DNA from: Pedobacter africanus | GTDB lineage: Bacteria; Bacteroidota; Bacteroidia; Sphingobacteriales; Sphingobacteriaceae | DNA length: 64,000 bases | Reading direction: 5' to 3' | Assembly: GCF_900176535.1 (NCBI RefSeq) | Contig: NZ_FWXT01000001.1 | Coordinates: 3,038,001 to 3,102,000, forward strand | Shown here: positions 42,813 through 51,760 of the stretch, piece by piece | Layout of the letters: the number at the start of each line of letters is the position of its first letter | How positions within the stretch are numbered: position 1 is the stretch's first letter | Made by a program: the position numbers and the translations under genes | The notes under the pieces: generated by a model | Databases searched by the model: none | What the model was told of the DNA's origin: nothing | Seen by the model: only the letters and a program-made list of their open reading frames with translations

Positions 42813-43202
42813 ATGTGTATCTTTGAAATTGTGCAAAAGCTAAGCAGTCATATCAGAAAATACAAACGCATTGCCATACTGTGGCTTATTGTGTTTTCGC
42901 TGGCACCCTGCACTGTAAAAGAAGCCTGGCTTTCTACGTTTGATATTGACTATTCAAAGCCGCTTAACCAAAGCCGTACCACCGTAGGGCAACAGTGCCA
43001 GTTCACGAATGCCGAACAAAACACAGTTTCCCTGGTAAAAAAAGTCAGATTCAACAGGGAACCGGCTTTTTCGGATTCTTTAGTGAAAAACGATCTTGTT
43101 ACTGCAGCAGAAGCAATTGATACCCGGAACCTGGATAGCTTTTCAGGCAACAGCCCTCCAAAATATATTTTATACAAACGTTTAAAGCTTGATGTTGCGT
43201 AG
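42813..43202 (+). CDS. Hypothetical exported protein upstream of DoxD-like gene
   Basis: 129 residues from the ATG at 42813 (a TTG at 42804 adds three residues). A basic stretch (SHIRKYKRIAILW) and a hydrophobic segment ending LIVFSLAPC form an export signal; the Cys is lipobox-like but the residues around it are weak. The mature part has no recognised domain (FDIDYSKPLNQSRTTVGQQC, KKVRFNREPAFSDSLVKNDL). The DoxD-like gene follows after 52 bp in the same direction, so they may work together. Confidence 0.6.
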   Translation: MCIFEIVQKLSSHIRKYKRIAILWLIVFSLAPCTVKEAWLSTFDIDYSKPLNQSRTTVGQQCQFTNAEQNTVSLVKKVRFNREPAFSDSLVKNDLVTAAEAIDTRNLDSFSGNSPPKYILYKRLKLDVA

Positions 43203-43254
43203 CCTTTGCTACCGTACAATATCATTTTTACACGTTTAATAAAATATCAATTCA

Positions 43255-44265
43255 ATGAAACATTCACATACTGCAGCTACGGCCAGCCTGGCCGGGCTTT
43301 TCACTTTGTCTTTGCGCTGGGTTCTCGGCTGGACATATTTCTCGGCTTTCTGGCGCCGGTTGATCTTAGAAAATAAACTCATACCTGAGGAGGCCGGTTA
43401 TATTGGCGAAAAATTTAACCATTTCCTTCCCAATGCCCTGGGCATTAAACCCATTATTGAATACCTGGTTTCCAACCCGGATGAACTGCAGCTGGCTATG
43501 GTTGTATTTACTATTGTAGAGGCCATTGTGGGCCTGTTCATTATTCTAGGGCTGTTTACGCGCCTTATGAGTATAGGCGTTGTGATGCTGGCTTCGGGAA
43601 TCCTTCTGGGCTCTGGCTGGTTGGGCACCACCTGCCTGGATGAATGGCAAATTGGGGTGCTGGGCATAGCCGGTGGTTTTACCATTTTCATGAGTGGCAG
43701 CGGGGCCTGGTCACTCGATCATTTCCTGATGAAGAGCTATACCTTCACCCATAAAAAATGGTTTGCCTTTACTGGTTCAGGTTTATTACCTGTTAAAAAC
43801 CTGCAAGTGCCGGTATTGCTGGCTTCCGTTTTCATTTTTGGCCTTACGCTGTTTACCAATCAGTATTTTCATGGCGGGGTTTGGGGCAAGCTGTACAACA
43901 AATCTGTTAAGCCTAAGGTAGAGATTTCAGCTATCCGCTATAGCAATTCAGAGCTGGTGTTCCGGCTGTTCCGTACCGAAGGTGCAGATGTGTATGGTTC
44001 TTTTCTAATCGGGATCGAAATTTTGAACGAGCAAGGGGAGGTTGTCAGGTCTCTTGGCCAGAAAGAGCTGGCAGGTTTCCCGGCACACAAGATCAGAAAC
44101 CACTATGTAGCCAAAATTAAACCTGGAAAACATAGCCTGGTGTTACCGCTTGGTGCAAAAGCTGATCTTACTATAGATATCAATGGGCTGGCTTTAAACG
44201 AAAACCACTCCATTAAACTGACGGATATTAGTGGTGCAGAATGGCGGGCTGATATTAGAGACTAG
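43255..44265 (+). CDS. DoxD/DoxX-like membrane protein (TQO small-subunit type)
   Basis: 336 residues. The N-terminal ~155 residues resemble DoxD, the membrane subunit of thiosulfate:quinone oxidoreductase: RWVLGWTYFSAFWRRLI, GYIGEKFNHFLP, several membrane helices (VFTIVEAIVGLFIILGLFTR, GVVMLASGILLGSGWLGTTC). A further helix near residues 186-203 precedes a C-terminal periplasmic domain (YSNSELVFRLFRTEGADVYG, GKHSLVLPLGAKADLTIDIN) like DoxA, so the two subunits are fused. A role in quinone-linked sulfur or redox metabolism is family knowledge; whether thiosulfate is the substrate here is not shown. Confidence 0.82.
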   Translation: MKHSHTAATASLAGLFTLSLRWVLGWTYFSAFWRRLILENKLIPEEAGYIGEKFNHFLPNALGIKPIIEYLVSNPDELQLAMVVFTIVEAIVGLFIILGLFTRLMSIGVVMLASGILLGSGWLGTTCLDEWQIGVLGIAGGFTIFMSGSGAWSLDHFLMKSYTFTHKKWFAFTGSGLLPVKNLQVPVLLASVFIFGLTLFTNQYFHGGVWGKLYNKSVKPKVEISAIRYSNSELVFRLFRTEGADVYGSFLIGIEILNEQGEVVRSLGQKELAGFPAHKIRNHYVAKIKPGKHSLVLPLGAKADLTIDINGLALNENHSIKLTDISGAEWRADIRD

Positions 44266-44291
44266 TGATGCGGTGGTTTTACTATGGCTAG

Positions 44292-44315
44292 CCGGTTAAA
44301 GCATATTTAAACCGG
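44292..44315 (+). terminator. Possible terminator hairpin after DoxD-like gene
   Basis: CCGGTT / AACCGG arms around a 12-nt AT-rich loop 26 bp after the stop codon, without a convincing T run. It may end the DoxD transcript or mark convergence with the minus-strand regulator. The rest of 44266-44454 shows no gene. Confidence 0.35.
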
Positions 44316-44454
44316 TATTGGGCTATAGTTGAACCACCTGGAATTACAGCAACCCTAGCCTAAGTATGGTTTAACAATAGAGGAAGTGTGCTTGAACAGG
44401 CCATGCACAGGAGAAAGAAAGGAGCAGAAATGGGCGATGAGCAATAAAATCTGG

Positions 44455-44802
44455 TTAGCCTGTGGCGCTTTCTTTCTTTTCCCTGATTTCGTCGTACAGC
44501 TCAATTACCTTCTTTTGAAGTTCAATAAGTTCTTCCTCTTTTTTTGCCAGCTTAATTTTAAGTTGTTTTACGCGCTGGTTGTGCAGCATCTGCGGGCTTT
44601 CGCCCTCTTTTGCCATCAGGTCCATCAATGTAGTGTCCAGTATAACCGCAATTTGCATCAGCCTTTTGATGTTTACATCAGTAATACCATTCTCAATTTT
44701 AGAAAACGCAGGAATAGAAATTTTTAACTGTTCCGCCATTTGCTTCTGGCTCCATCCTTTCTTTTGTCTGAATGTCTTGATGTTTTTACTTATTGAGCTC
44801 AT
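44455..44802 (-). CDS. Xre-family HTH regulator with coiled coil
   Basis: 115 residues from the ATG at 44802 (MSSISKNIKTFRQKKGWSQK); the frame stays open to 44832 but the HTH family start fits the later ATG. The HTH covers about residues 8-60 (QMAEQLKISIPAFSKIENGI, TDVNIKRLMQIAVILDTTLM). A C-terminal charged helix (about 75-110, KKEEELIELQKKVIELYDEI) probably forms a dimerising coiled coil. It is divergent from the beta-barrel gene at 45004 across a 201-bp gap and could control it or itself. Confidence 0.85.
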   Translation of the reverse strand: MSSISKNIKTFRQKKGWSQKQMAEQLKISIPAFSKIENGITDVNIKRLMQIAVILDTTLMDLMAKEGESPQMLHNQRVKQLKIKLAKKEEELIELQKKVIELYDEIREKKESATG

Positions 44803-44938
44803 TGGTTTCGTTTGAGGATATTGGATTATCAATTAAGTAACAATATTCAGGCCTAAATTTTTAAAAAACATAGGTTTATGAAATAAATAGCTAATATTAT
44901 GGCATAATAAATGTTAGGTTATGAATTTTACATGCGGA

Positions 44939-44968
44939 TTGTAATTATGCATAATTATTTTACATTTG
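44939..44968 (+). promoter_or_regulatory. Bacteroidetes-type promoter for the beta-barrel gene
   Basis: TTG (44939-44941), a 19-nt spacer, then TACATTTG (44961-44968) fit the Bacteroidetes consensus exactly in spacing. The start codon is 36 bp downstream, and a G run (CCGGGGGG) lies just before it. Confidence 0.7.
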
Positions 44969-45003
44969 ACTAATTTTAAAATTTACATTCCGGGGGGAAA
45001 TAA

Positions 45004-45693
45004 ATGAAGAAAAATCTACTAATTGTCCTATTAATTCTACTAAGTGGGACCGCATTTTCGCAAATGAACGGCAATTACAACTACAGTCTGGCCGTATACG
45101 GATTTAGCCAGATGCAGATGCCAAAAATTTTAAACCAAAAGAATTCCGACAGGTTTACCAATGCAACCTTCCATGGAGGGATGATCAAGTTTAACGACAA
45201 TCAGATCAATTACCGTTTGGGGGGCAGTTACCTGAAAAAAGATGTGAAGCTGGTGAACAATTGCGTGGGCTGCCAGGAAGCAAGCGGAGAAATGAAAGAT
45301 TACGCGTTTAAAGTTGGGTTTGAGAAGAACATGAACTTTGCACGGATACAGCCTTACGTGGGTTTCGACATCGGGTTCCGGTTCAATAAGTTTGACGGTT
45401 CATTGGTTTCCACCAATGATGCGTTGAATTCGCAGACACCTAGTGCTTTGGCGCCTAATGGCGTAGAAACAACCAAAACTGGTTTTACAGCGGCACCCTT
45501 GATCGGGATAAAAATTAATCCTGTTCCTTTTATCTCTATTTTTGCGGAGAGTAGCCTGGAGATGTTTTATTCGTATGAAAGGCAGGAAACGATTGCTGCA
45601 GGTGAGCGGTCTTTAAATAAATATAATAAGTCTGAGTTTCTGTTGAACCCGGTAACGGTTGGGATACAGGTACACTTGGGGAGTAACCGATGA
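45004..45693 (+). CDS. Outer-membrane beta-barrel-like protein
   Basis: 229 residues. A signal peptide ends near GTAFSQ (about residue 20). The mature part alternates strands with aromatic belts (NYNYSLAVYGFSQMQM, MIKFNDNQINYRLGGSYLKK, IQPYVGFDIGFRFNKFDGSL, FISIFAESSLEMFYSYERQE) and ends in VTVGIQVHLGSNR, close to the usual barrel end. One CVGC pair near residue 87 may form a disulfide in a loop. This is the general OmpW/OmpX-like small barrel plan; no closer family is claimed. It has its own promoter and precedes the polysaccharide operon by 156 bp. Confidence 0.75.
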   Translation: MKKNLLIVLLILLSGTAFSQMNGNYNYSLAVYGFSQMQMPKILNQKNSDRFTNATFHGGMIKFNDNQINYRLGGSYLKKDVKLVNNCVGCQEASGEMKDYAFKVGFEKNMNFARIQPYVGFDIGFRFNKFDGSLVSTNDALNSQTPSALAPNGVETTKTGFTAAPLIGIKINPVPFISIFAESSLEMFYSYERQETIAAGERSLNKYNKSEFLLNPVTVGIQVHLGSNR

Positions 45694-45733
45694 TTACTTC
45701 AGTCACAATTTTATCACATATGAATATAATTAA

Positions 45734-45741
45734 TATATTTG
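45734..45741 (+). promoter_or_regulatory. Candidate -7 box of the exopolysaccharide operon
   Basis: TATATTTG matches TAnnTTTG and is followed by GCAACCG. The -33 position (about 45711-45714) reads TTAT, a poor match to TTTG, so confidence is limited. It lies 109 bp before the SLBB gene, leaving a long untranslated leader that contains a 16-codon open frame. Confidence 0.4.
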
Positions 45742-45773
45742 CAACCGAAACTAAAAACTAAACATTTTACCCT

Positions 45774-45824
45774 ATGAAAGTTGAGTTGAACAGTGAGAAT
45801 TTTAACGCTTATCATCTAAAATAA
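45774..45824 (+). CDS. Possible 16-residue leader peptide
   Basis: ATG at 45774 opens a frame of 16 codons (MKVELNSENFNAYHLK) ending in TAA at 45824, between the candidate promoter and the SLBB gene. It could be a leader ORF that tunes downstream expression. Length alone gives no statistical support; conservation in related genomes would decide. Confidence 0.25.
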   Translation: MKVELNSENFNAYHLK

Positions 45825-45849
45825 CCCATTACCCTCTCTACACACAAAT

Positions 45850-48339
45850 ATGAATTTTAAAAGAACGATAACTGCAATATTATTTCTCTTTGCCGTTCTG
45901 GTCACGCAGACCGCCTTTTCGCAGTCGAATTATTCTGATATCAAAGTTGATGATTTGTCTGATGCACAAATCAGGCAGATGATCCAACGCGCGGAATCTA
46001 TTGGATATAATGATGCGCAACTGGAACAAATGGCAAAAGCCCAAGGTATGAAGCAGGAAGAAATTGAGAAACTGCGCTCCAGAGTAGCAAAGATTAGAGC
46101 TGGCGGTGCTGATTCTAAAAAGTCGGGGGAAGAGATAAATACTGATGAGGTTAAAGAACGCCAGGTTGTAGGGATGGATAAAAAGGAGGCATCGGAAAAA
46201 AAGGACCCGGTTAAGGTTAATATTCTCGAGGACTTGCGTCCAAAGATTTTTGGTTCAGAATTATTTTCAAATAGTAATATCTCGTTTGAGCCAAATTTAA
46301 GGATGGCGACTCCAAAAAATTATGTAATTGGTCCTGACGATGAGTTGCTTGTTGACCTGAGTGGTGATAACGAAGCAAATTATAAATTAAAAGTAAGTCC
46401 TGAAGGAATTATTCGTTTGCAATATGCAGGTCCTGTTTCTGTTGGTGGTTTATCCGTTGAACAGGCGACTGCCAAGATCAGAAGTAAACTTGCGGGCACC
46501 TATCCTGGTTTGAGAAGTGGTCGTACCAGCGTTGCTGTTAATCTCGGAAATATCAGGAGTATTAAAATAACCTTAGTGGGGGAGGTTGTAAAACCAGGTT
46601 CCTATACCTTGTCTTCTCTATCGACCGTTTTTAATGCCCTGAATGCTTCTGGGGGGCCTAATGCTAATGGGTCTTTCCGTAAGATACAGGTTGTACGAGG
46701 CAATAAGGTGGTTTCTACCATAGACGTATATGATTTCTTATTGAACGGAATTCAGCAGAATAATATTCGATTACAAGACCAGGATGTAATTAATATTCCG
46801 GTTTATCAGAGCCGGGTTGAGATTACAGGCGAGGTTAAGCGCCCGGCATTATTTGAGGTTCTGAATAATGAAAGCTTACAGGATGTAATTAGGTTTGCTG
46901 GTGGTTTTACCAATCAGGCTTATACTGCTAATATCAAAGTCCTTCAAAATACAAATAAGGAACGAAAAATTAGTGATGTAAATGCTGAGCAGTTCACAAC
47001 CTATGGGCCTTTAAATGGTGACAAGTACATCGTTGAGACCATCTTAGACCGTTTCGAAAATAGGGTTGAAATAGCAGGTGCAGTTTTTCGTCCGGGTAAG
47101 TTTGAATTGGAAAAAGGATTAACTTTGAAAGGCTTAATTGCAAAAGCAGATGGTTTAACGGAAGATGCTTTCTTGAATAGAGGTTACATCAATAGATTAA
47201 ATCCCGATAATACATTTGCTTTAATTTCTTTTGACGTGGCCAAAATTATGGATGGTTCCCAAGAAGATGTTGCATTACAACGGGAAGATAAGGTAACAAT
47301 TTCGTCTTTGTTTGATTTAAGAGATGAATACAAGATTACCATTCAGGGCGAAGTCAGATCTGGAGGAACTTTTGATTATGCAGATAACATGACATTAGAA
47401 GATGTAATCCAGATGGCTGGTGGTTTTAAGGAAAATGCTACACCGAGGAGAATTGAGATTTCCCGCAGGATAAAGAATAGTGATGCGAAATCTGAATCTG
47501 CAAAGACAGCTCAGGTATTTACAGTTGGAGTAGATCAGAACCTGAAGGTAATGGATAAGAAATTTATATTGAAACCTTTTGACGTGGTATCAGTTCGGAG
47601 TTCTGAAGGGTATCAGGTGCAAAAACAAGTTAAGATAGAGGGAGAGGTTTTGTATCCTGGTTTATATACTATTACCCAGAAAAACGAAAAGATCTCTGAT
47701 CTGGTAAAAAGAGCTGGTGGCTTAACACCTGTTGCTTATGCCGAGGGAGCTTCTTTAAAAAGACCAGGTGCTGAGAAAGTAAATCCGGGAGATCGAAATG
47801 CGATAAATAATCAAGAGGAAGACAAAAAGAAGTTCTTGAATCTGAAACGTGTTCAAGAAGCCGGTGTGAAGGATACAGTGAAGGCAGAAATTGAGCAACA
47901 ATTGATACAATCGGATCTGGTGGGGATTGATCTGGAGAGAATTTTGAAGAAACCTCAATCCAGATATGATTTAATTGTGGAAGATGGAGATGTGATTAGA
48001 GTGCCGAGGCAATTGCAGACAGTGAAAGTTACCGGAGAGGTTTTAAATCCGAACAGTATTGTTTATTTGCCGGGGAAAAGCTTTAAGCAGTATGTAAATG
48101 GTGCTGGTGGATTTACTTCTAGCGCATTAAAAAGAGGGGCATATATTAAATATGCAAATGGATCAGTTGAAGCAGGAAGTAAGTTCTTGTTCTTTAATAA
48201 CTTTCCTAAGGTAAAACCTGGTGCGGAAATATTGGTGCCGAAGAAAGCTGAAAGAGAAAGAATGACAGCACAAGGATGGATTGGTATAGGAACAGCGATT
48301 GCATCGTTAGGGGCTATTATTGTAAGTTTATTAAGATAA
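45850..48339 (+). CDS. SLBB-domain polysaccharide export protein (Wza-like)
   Basis: 829 residues, longer than Wza because of extra SLBB domains. Signal peptide to about residue 25 (TAFSQ). Residues 30-120 are helical and charged (SDAQIRQMIQRAESIGYNDA). The Poly_export domain begins near 155 with NYVIGPDDELLVDLSG. SLBB domains recur, seen as VxxxGEVxxPGxY lines: LVGEVVKPGSYTLSS, ITGEVKRPALFEVL, IAGAVFRPGKFELEKG, IQGEVRSGGTFDYADN, IEGEVLYPGLYTITQ, VTGEVLNPNSIVYL. A C-terminal membrane helix (GWIGIGTAIASLGAIIVSLL) ends it. Family members form the outer-membrane channel for capsule or exopolysaccharide. First gene of the operon; chain-length gene follows after 10 bp. Confidence 0.93.
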   Translation: MNFKRTITAILFLFAVLVTQTAFSQSNYSDIKVDDLSDAQIRQMIQRAESIGYNDAQLEQMAKAQGMKQEEIEKLRSRVAKIRAGGADSKKSGEEINTDEVKERQVVGMDKKEASEKKDPVKVNILEDLRPKIFGSELFSNSNISFEPNLRMATPKNYVIGPDDELLVDLSGDNEANYKLKVSPEGIIRLQYAGPVSVGGLSVEQATAKIRSKLAGTYPGLRSGRTSVAVNLGNIRSIKITLVGEVVKPGSYTLSSLSTVFNALNASGGPNANGSFRKIQVVRGNKVVSTIDVYDFLLNGIQQNNIRLQDQDVINIPVYQSRVEITGEVKRPALFEVLNNESLQDVIRFAGGFTNQAYTANIKVLQNTNKERKISDVNAEQFTTYGPLNGDKYIVETILDRFENRVEIAGAVFRPGKFELEKGLTLKGLIAKADGLTEDAFLNRGYINRLNPDNTFALISFDVAKIMDGSQEDVALQREDKVTISSLFDLRDEYKITIQGEVRSGGTFDYADNMTLEDVIQMAGGFKENATPRRIEISRRIKNSDAKSESAKTAQVFTVGVDQNLKVMDKKFILKPFDVVSVRSSEGYQVQKQVKIEGEVLYPGLYTITQKNEKISDLVKRAGGLTPVAYAEGASLKRPGAEKVNPGDRNAINNQEEDKKKFLNLKRVQEAGVKDTVKAEIEQQLIQSDLVGIDLERILKKPQSRYDLIVEDGDVIRVPRQLQTVKVTGEVLNPNSIVYLPGKSFKQYVNGAGGFTSSALKRGAYIKYANGSVEAGSKFLFFNNFPKVKPGAEILVPKKAERERMTAQGWIGIGTAIASLGAIIVSLLR

Positions 48340-48349
48340 TTTATAATAG

Positions 48350-49453
48350 ATGAATTTGGAGAATGTTAATTCCAGAATTTCAACAACTTCAGACGATATC
48401 TCGTTGAAAGAGTTACTTTTAAAAGTAGGAGAATGGTGGCGTTATTTGCTTTCCAAATGGATTATAGTTGTTGGTTTTGGGATAATTGGAGGAGCTTTAG
48501 GTTTCCTCTATGCTTATATGAAGAAGCCAAATTACGTAGCAACCACAACTTTTGTGTTGGAAGATGACAAAGGAGGAGGGGGACTTGGGTCTTTGGCTGG
48601 TCTAGCTTCAATGGCAGGAGTTGATTTAGGAACAAGGGGAGGCGGGATTTTTCAAGGAGATAATATTCTAGAATTATATCGTTCTCGAAATATGATAGAG
48701 AAAACTTTGCTCAGCTATTGGAAAGGTAACGAACTTCTTATAGAACGTTATATTACAGTTAATAAACTTAAAGAAAATTGGGCTAAAAGACCTGAACTTA
48801 TGAAACTTCAGTTTGTTTTAGATAGTCTGGAATTAAATAAGCCCGACGTTGAAGGATTGAGACTTAGAGACAGCATCATTGGGGACGTTGTTGAGAATAT
48901 TCGTCGTAATTATCTTTTTGTGAGTAAACCAGATAAGAAGTTAAGTATTATTAGGGTTGATGTAAAATCGAAAGATGAATTGTTTGCGAAATCTTTTAAT
49001 GACATTTTAGTAAAAAATGTAAATGAATTTTATATTCAAACAAAAACTAAAAAATCATTAGAGAATGTAATTATTTTACAGAAAAAAACTGACTCGGTTA
49101 GGAATGTCATGAATGGAGCGATTTACTCTGCAGTTGCCGTAAATGATGCAACCCCAAATTTGAATCCTACTAGGCAAATACAACGAGTAGCTCCAGCGCA
49201 AAAAGCACAATTTTCTGCTGAAACGAATAAAGCTGTTTTAAGTGAGCTCGTTAAAAATTTAGAGATGAGCAAGATTTCTCTTTTAAAAGAAACTCCATTA
49301 ATACAAGTAGTTGATCAACCGATTTTTCCATTAACACAGGAGAAATTGGGAAAAGCTAAAGGGTTAGTTATTGGGGGAATTTTATTTGGAGGGCTGATGG
49401 TCTTTTTTTTGATATTGAGAAAGGTATATAGAAATATTTTATTAAATGATTGA
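48350..49453 (+). CDS. Wzz/GNVR-type chain-length determinant
   Basis: 367 residues. The plan is that of Wzz-type co-polymerases: a cytoplasmic start, a first membrane helix (WIIVVGFGIIGGALGFLYAY, about 37-57), KPNYVATTTFVLEDD after it, a long periplasmic helical region, and a second membrane helix near the C-terminus (LVIGGILFGGLMVFFLILRK) preceded by the Pro-rich VVDQPIFPLTQEK typical of the family. A Gly-rich GGGGLGSLAGLASMAGVDLG loop lies near residue 76. No tyrosine-kinase domain is fused. It sets polymer length in Wzy-dependent export. Its last 8 bases overlap the dehydrogenase start. Confidence 0.92.
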   Translation: MNLENVNSRISTTSDDISLKELLLKVGEWWRYLLSKWIIVVGFGIIGGALGFLYAYMKKPNYVATTTFVLEDDKGGGGLGSLAGLASMAGVDLGTRGGGIFQGDNILELYRSRNMIEKTLLSYWKGNELLIERYITVNKLKENWAKRPELMKLQFVLDSLELNKPDVEGLRLRDSIIGDVVENIRRNYLFVSKPDKKLSIIRVDVKSKDELFAKSFNDILVKNVNEFYIQTKTKKSLENVIILQKKTDSVRNVMNGAIYSAVAVNDATPNLNPTRQIQRVAPAQKAQFSAETNKAVLSELVKNLEMSKISLLKETPLIQVVDQPIFPLTQEKLGKAKGLVIGGILFGGLMVFFLILRKVYRNILLND

Positions 49454-50714
49454 ATATAAAATTGGAATTATTGGCTTAGGATATGTTGGACTTCCTTTGG
49501 CCGTGGAATTTGGTAAAAAGTATGAAACTTTAGGTTTTGATATCGATAACAAGAGAATCGATGAGCTAAATAACTATGAAGATAGAACATTAGAAGTAAG
49601 TGCTGATAAATTAAAAGAGGCTAAAAAACTTAAATATAGTTCTTTTGCCACTGATTTGGAAAAATGTAATTTTTTTATAATTACTGTACCAACTCCGGTT
49701 GATAAATATAATAAACCTGACCTCACTCCATTAAAAAGAGCCAGCCAAACGATTGGGAATGTACTAAAAAAAGGAGACGTGGTTGTATATGAATCTACCG
49801 TTTATCCAGGAGCAACAGAGGAGGAATGTGTTCCTGTTTTAGAAGAAACATCTGGTTTAAAATTTAATAGAGATTTTTACTGTGGTTATTCTCCAGAACG
49901 CATAAATCCGGGTGATAAAGAACATACTGTATCTAAAATATTAAAGGTTACTTCCGGCTCTACTCCGGAGATAGCGGATGTTATTAATGATTTATACGGG
50001 TCTATTATAACTGCAGGAACTTTTAAAGCTTCTAGTATAAAAGTTGCTGAAGCAGCCAAAGTAATTGAAAATTCTCAAAGAGATATTAATATCGCATTTG
50101 TGAATGAACTATCTAAAATATTCAATTTGTTAGACATTGATACAAAGGAAGTATTAGAGGCGGCAGGCACTAAATGGAACTTTTTGAAGTTTAGTCCCGG
50201 ATTAGTTGGGGGACATTGCATTGGGGTTGATCCTTATTATTTGGCACAAAAGGCACAAGAGGTTGGATATCATCCAGAAATTATATTAGCCGGGAGAAGA
50301 TTGAATGATAGTATTGGCGCTTATGTGGCAGATGAAACTGTAAAATTACTTGTAAAAAAGCAAATTAATGTTTCTAAAGCCAACGTTTTAATAATGGGTA
50401 TTACTTTTAAAGAGAATTGTCCCGACGTTAGAAATACGAAAGTTATTGATATTATCTATGAACTTCAGAAGTACCATGTGGATATAACTATTTTTGATCC
50501 ATGGGCGAGTAAAGAAAGTGTAAAACATGAGTATAATTTGAATATCATTAATCAGCTTGATGAATCGTCACATGAAAAATATGATGGGATTATATTGGCT
50601 GTAGCTCACAAGGAGTTTTTGGATTTGAATGTTGAAGATTTAAAGAAAAGTAATGCTGTCATTTTTGACGTAAAGGGCGTTTTACCAAAGGTATTAGTAG
50701 ATAAAAGATTATAG
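49446..50714 (+). CDS. tviB: UDP-N-acetylhexosamine 6-dehydrogenase (TviB/WbpA-type)
   Basis: 422 residues. The N-terminal NAD fold shows GIIGLGYVGLPLAVEFGKKY; substrate and hinge parts follow (TVPTPVDKYNKPDLTP, YESTVYPGATEEECVPVLEE, CGYSPERINPGDKEHTV). The catalytic cysteine is in GGHCIGVDPYYL (about residue 258). The C-terminal domain has ITFKENCPDVRNTKV. This is the UDP-GlcNAc/GalNAc to uronic acid dehydrogenase family (TviB, WbpA, WbpO). The C4-epimerase next door suggests that the product is N-acetylgalactosaminuronic acid, as in the Vi antigen pathway. The start overlaps the upstream gene by 8 bp. Confidence 0.92.
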   Translation: MIEYKIGIIGLGYVGLPLAVEFGKKYETLGFDIDNKRIDELNNYEDRTLEVSADKLKEAKKLKYSSFATDLEKCNFFIITVPTPVDKYNKPDLTPLKRASQTIGNVLKKGDVVVYESTVYPGATEEECVPVLEETSGLKFNRDFYCGYSPERINPGDKEHTVSKILKVTSGSTPEIADVINDLYGSIITAGTFKASSIKVAEAAKVIENSQRDINIAFVNELSKIFNLLDIDTKEVLEAAGTKWNFLKFSPGLVGGHCIGVDPYYLAQKAQEVGYHPEIILAGRRLNDSIGAYVADETVKLLVKKQINVSKANVLIMGITFKENCPDVRNTKVIDIIYELQKYHVDITIFDPWASKESVKHEYNLNIINQLDESSHEKYDGIILAVAHKEFLDLNVEDLKKSNAVIFDVKGVLPKVLVDKRL

Positions 50715-50715
50715 T

Positions 50716-51708
50716 ATGGGTATTGAACTAAATAAAATTAAAGAGAATTCATTTTTAATTACAGGAGGTGCTGGGTTTATAGGTTCTAATTTAGTTGAAT
50801 TTTTATTAAGTCATAATGCAAGAAAAGTACGTGTTCTTGATAACTTTAGCAATGGACACAGAAAAAATATTGCCAGTTTTATTTCAAATCCAGCTTTTGA
50901 AATAATAGAAGGTGATATAAGAAATTTAGAGACGTGCTGTGAAGCGTGCATTGATATAGATTTTGTATCTCATCAAGCTGCACTCGGCTCTGTTCCTCGT
51001 TCGATTAACGATCCAATAACAACTAATGAGGTAAATATTAATGGATTTCTGAATATGCTTATAGCGATAAAGGATTCTAATGTAAAGAGGATGGTTTATG
51101 CTGCGTCTTCATCTACCTATGGAGATAGTAAATCCCTGCCGAAAGTTGAGTCTATTATTGGAAATCCGCTGTCACCGTATGCAGTAACTAAGTATGTAAA
51201 TGAATTGTATGCCCATGTCTTTGCTCTAAATTATGGCGTTGAAACTATTGGATTAAGGTATTTTAATGTGTTTGGGCCCAAACAAGATCCGAATGGAGCC
51301 TATGCTGCGGTAATACCATTGTTTGTTCAAGCTATCCTAGATAATCAATCACCTTTTATAAATGGTGATGGAGAGCAAACTCGTGACTTTACATACGTTG
51401 ATAATGCCGTTCAAGCAAATGTGAACGCTATGCTGTCAGATAATTCTGAAGCAACTAATCAGATTTACAATATCGCGGTTGGAGACAGAACATCTTTGAA
51501 TCAGATGTTCGAGATATTGAAGGGAGTTGAAAACAGAGATATTGTCGCAATATATAGAGAAGGCAGAAAAGGAGATGTAAGAGATAGTTTAGCTGATATA
51601 TCAAAGGCTGCCGACTTATTAGAATATAAACCTCAGGTAAAATTTAAAGATGGGCTAGTGAAGACATATAATTGGTATAAGAATAATCAAGGCTTTGTTA
51701 GGTCATGA
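50716..51708 (+). CDS. UDP-GlcNAc(A) C4-epimerase (TviC/WbpP-type)
   Basis: 330 residues of the extended SDR family. Rossmann motif TGGAGFIGS (about residues 15-23), SSSTYGDSKSLPKVE around 131-145, and the YxxxK pair in YAVTKYVNELYA (Tyr about 155). LRYFNVFGPKQDPNGAYAAV and FINGDGEQTRDFTYVDNAV are typical of WbpP/TviC enzymes, which act on N-acetylated substrates. It begins 1 bp after the dehydrogenase gene, so the pair probably makes UDP-GalNAcA. Substrate precision is inferred from family and context. Confidence 0.9.
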   Translation: MGIELNKIKENSFLITGGAGFIGSNLVEFLLSHNARKVRVLDNFSNGHRKNIASFISNPAFEIIEGDIRNLETCCEACIDIDFVSHQAALGSVPRSINDPITTNEVNINGFLNMLIAIKDSNVKRMVYAASSSTYGDSKSLPKVESIIGNPLSPYAVTKYVNELYAHVFALNYGVETIGLRYFNVFGPKQDPNGAYAAVIPLFVQAILDNQSPFINGDGEQTRDFTYVDNAVQANVNAMLSDNSEATNQIYNIAVGDRTSLNQMFEILKGVENRDIVAIYREGRKGDVRDSLADISKAADLLEYKPQVKFKDGLVKTYNWYKNNQGFVRS

Positions 51709-51760
51709 TACTTTGTAAATTCGTTAATATTATTCTCATAATTCGATTGTTGTTACATTG